Shown here: piece after piece, positions 62,535 to 64,000 of the stretch | How the letters are laid out: each line of letters starts with the position of its first letter | Position numbering within the stretch: the first letter of the stretch is position 1 | Assembly: GCA_007844125.1 (NCBI GenBank) | Contig: CM017564.1 | Span: 10,222,020-10,286,019, forward strand | Direction: 5' to 3' | From: Sinonovacula constricta | Lineage: Eukaryota; Mollusca; Bivalvia; Cardiida; Solecurtidae | DNA: 64,000 nucleotides | Position numbers and translations under genes: made by a program | The notes under the pieces: generated by a model | The model's input: only the letters and a program-made list of their open reading frames with translations | Told to the model about the DNA's origin: nothing | Databases searched by the model: none

Positions 62535-62855
62535 GTTTGTTTATGGGATTTATCATCACACCAACAGTATTTCAGTTATCTGGAGACAGTGTCCACTTGA
62601 AGCAGATATAGTGTTGCCGTCACTGTGTATAGCATGCCGTGAACACCTGATATGATTCCACACGCAGTCACATTATCCTGAGACTGGGCCAACCAGTCGT
62701 GGAACAACCCTTATATTTGCTTGAGCGTTAGCAAGGGAACCACACCAATACCTTTTTACGACTGGTATGTCGCGGCCCGAGATCGAACCAGGCACCCCAC
62801 CCCCACCCCTGTACATAGAGCCGACGCACTACCAATTGCGCTTTTTGGTCCGGTT
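62535..62855 (-). mobile_element. tRNA-derived SINE, group C, complete
   Basis: CACACCAACAGTATTTCAGT TATCTGGAGAC ... GTCGCGGCCCGAGATCGAAC ... AGAGCCGACGCACTACCAAT TGCGC. The head has a CACCCC expansion. Confidence 0.85.
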
Positions 62856-62918
62856 TGAACAATTTGCGTTAATTGATAATTTTGTAAAGATCAATTGCGG
62901 CTGATGAGGAAATTTATC

Positions 62919-63412
62919 TTAAAGGTGGTATCCGACAGTTTGGACAAAAATATTTTTTTCTCAAAAAACCAAAGTCATTGTTATCCGAAAAGATCTTGCA
63001 AAATGTTGTTCATTGATGCCCTAGGTTAGCGTGAATAGTAAACATATATTCGAAGTCCTCAATGCAAACAGGTATTTCCAATCTGAGCCATGCTGCAGAG
63101 ATTGCTATTTTTAACCAAGAAAACCACGCGACAATTCCCTTTTGAGATTACGTTATATCGTAATTCGGAAAATCCGCTCTGACGTAGATATCTATTTTTA
63201 GCAGAGATCACTACCGTGCTTATTTATAGACTTGGGATTATTGAACTTTGACAGTGATTTTATCGCGATTTGTACTGTCTAACAATGTAGGAAGTGTTCA
63301 AAACTGTCTCTACTTTTACCGAAGTAAGAGTTTATGCAGAAATTTCCCAAAAGCAGTGGTAATGTATTGTTTCATGAATTTGCTATAGGCAAACTGTCGG
63401 ATACCACCTTTA
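62919..63412 (-). mobile_element. TTAA-flanked MITE (family T), near complete, reverse orientation
   Basis: TTAAAGGTGGTATCCGACAG to CTGTCGGATACCACCTTTAA, near-perfect inverted ends. The core reads TCCGCTCTGACGTAGATATC and GAGCCATGCTGCAGAG. Confidence 0.9.
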
Positions 63413-63429
63413 ATATATTTTTATTCGCT

Positions 63430-63738
63430 ACAGGGATGGGTCCAGGGGTTGGGGTGCAATTTGTGGTGGGGTGGGGTGTGGTGCAATTGGGGTGGGGTGG
63501 GGGTGTGGGTGCAATTGGGGTGGGGGTGGGGATGCATCCAGGTAAAAGACTAGTGTTGTGAAAACACATACATGTTAGATTAAAAAATACTAAGATTTTT
63601 AAGTAAATCTTGTCAGTTGACTGCTTAAGTCGAAGTTAAGGTCCATATCTGTGTATGTATATCTAATATTTATTGCAATCGGGTAATGGCTCTTGATTCA
63701 TACCTGCCACCCCCAAATATTCTGGATCCGCCCATGAC
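63430..63738 (-). mobile_element. Dispersed repeat F, reverse, with GGGGTG expansion
   Basis: AGGGATGGGTCCAGGGGTTG at the left, GGGGATGCATCCAGGTAAAA GAC, then AGTTGACTGCTTAAGTCGAA and TCTGGATCCGCCC at the right. The GGTGGGGTGG stretch is a local expansion. Confidence 0.75.
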
Positions 63739-63926
63739 ATTGGCATAAAACTGCGAAATTAGTCATCAAGTTACTGTCTGTCATTATTTTTATCTGAATG
63801 GCCACACTCTGGTCTTCCGAGTATCCACTTAGCCTATGAAGTGTGTTGTAGTTTTGAAAATGTTGTGACTCAACGAAGTCTTAAAGTCCTTTAAAGATGG
63901 TATCCAACTGTTTACCTATATCTTAG

Positions 63927-64000
63927 GAAGTGCGAGGTTAGAGCTCTGTAAAACCGGTTTAAGCACCCCAGTCGGACCATATTGCCGACTGACCGTTCCA
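63927..64000 (-). mobile_element. Dispersed repeat D, 3' end, cut by window edge
   Basis: AGGAAGTGCGAGGTTAGAGC ... GGACCATATTGCCGACTGAC CGTTCCA. A short MITE family T left terminus (AAAGATGGTATCCAACTG, 63893) abuts it. Confidence 0.8.

Overview
This is a eukaryotic window. The evidence is AT-rich intergenic DNA, GT-AG introns whose exons join in phase, many tRNA-derived SINEs, TTAA-flanked MITEs, long microsatellites and minisatellites, and no bacterial operon signal. The repeat families (tRNA-headed SINEs, a TTTA-tailed repeat, the '...dispersed unit ending in CCCCACGTGA...' family) and a pair of Cvsi-like small secreted cysteine-rich genes point to a bivalve mollusc. A dreissenid is my guess, not something shown by the sequence.

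Four protein-coding loci can be supported, all on the minus strand. (1) 3151-11483: a secreted-then-anchored mucin-like protein with a signal-peptide exon, two six-cysteine modules ending CC-x2-C (ShKT-like), about 790 residues of Thr/Pro repeats, then a transmembrane exon. Every junction up to the membrane exon is phase 1. The cytoplasmic tail exon(s) were not found. (2) 23339-25793: signal-peptide exon plus one cysteine-rich exon of a small secreted protein; its 3' end is unresolved. (3) 30510-32909: a complete three-exon, 94-residue secreted protein with two cysteine modules and a poly(A) signal, a tandem relative of (2). Both resemble Cvsi-type serine protease inhibitors of bivalves. (4) 44801-60761: a five-exon, 785-residue adaptor-like protein with many tyrosine motifs, proline motifs, a lysine-rich segment and a C-terminal SAM domain (GAREM/SLP-76-like architecture, without a visible SH2 or CABIT domain).

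The rest is mostly mobile-element debris. A TTAA-flanked MITE family (about 460-540 bp) occurs at least six times nearly complete plus fragments. A 397-bp Mutator-like MITE occurs three times, one copy with an exact 10-bp target duplication. Three tRNA-derived SINE groups, several dispersed repeats and the C-terminal part of a retrotransposon reverse transcriptase (14.6-15.0 kb) fill the spaces. Two minisatellites (40.4-41.0 kb, 59.5-60.1 kb) look like expansions of pieces of those dispersed repeats.

The least expected signal is a set of short pieces that look like promoter plus first exon of RecQ-type helicase genes: one sits inside a 366-bp terminal-inverted-repeat element (50.65-51.01 kb), another is split by the Mutator-like MITE (29.5-30.2 kb), and an uninterrupted relative lies at 61.3-61.5 kb. 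Also notable are a 438-bp TTTA tract that places dense AATAAA hexamers on the sense strand of an intron of gene (4), and a 5.4-kb interval bounded by inverted arms (32.18-37.61 kb).
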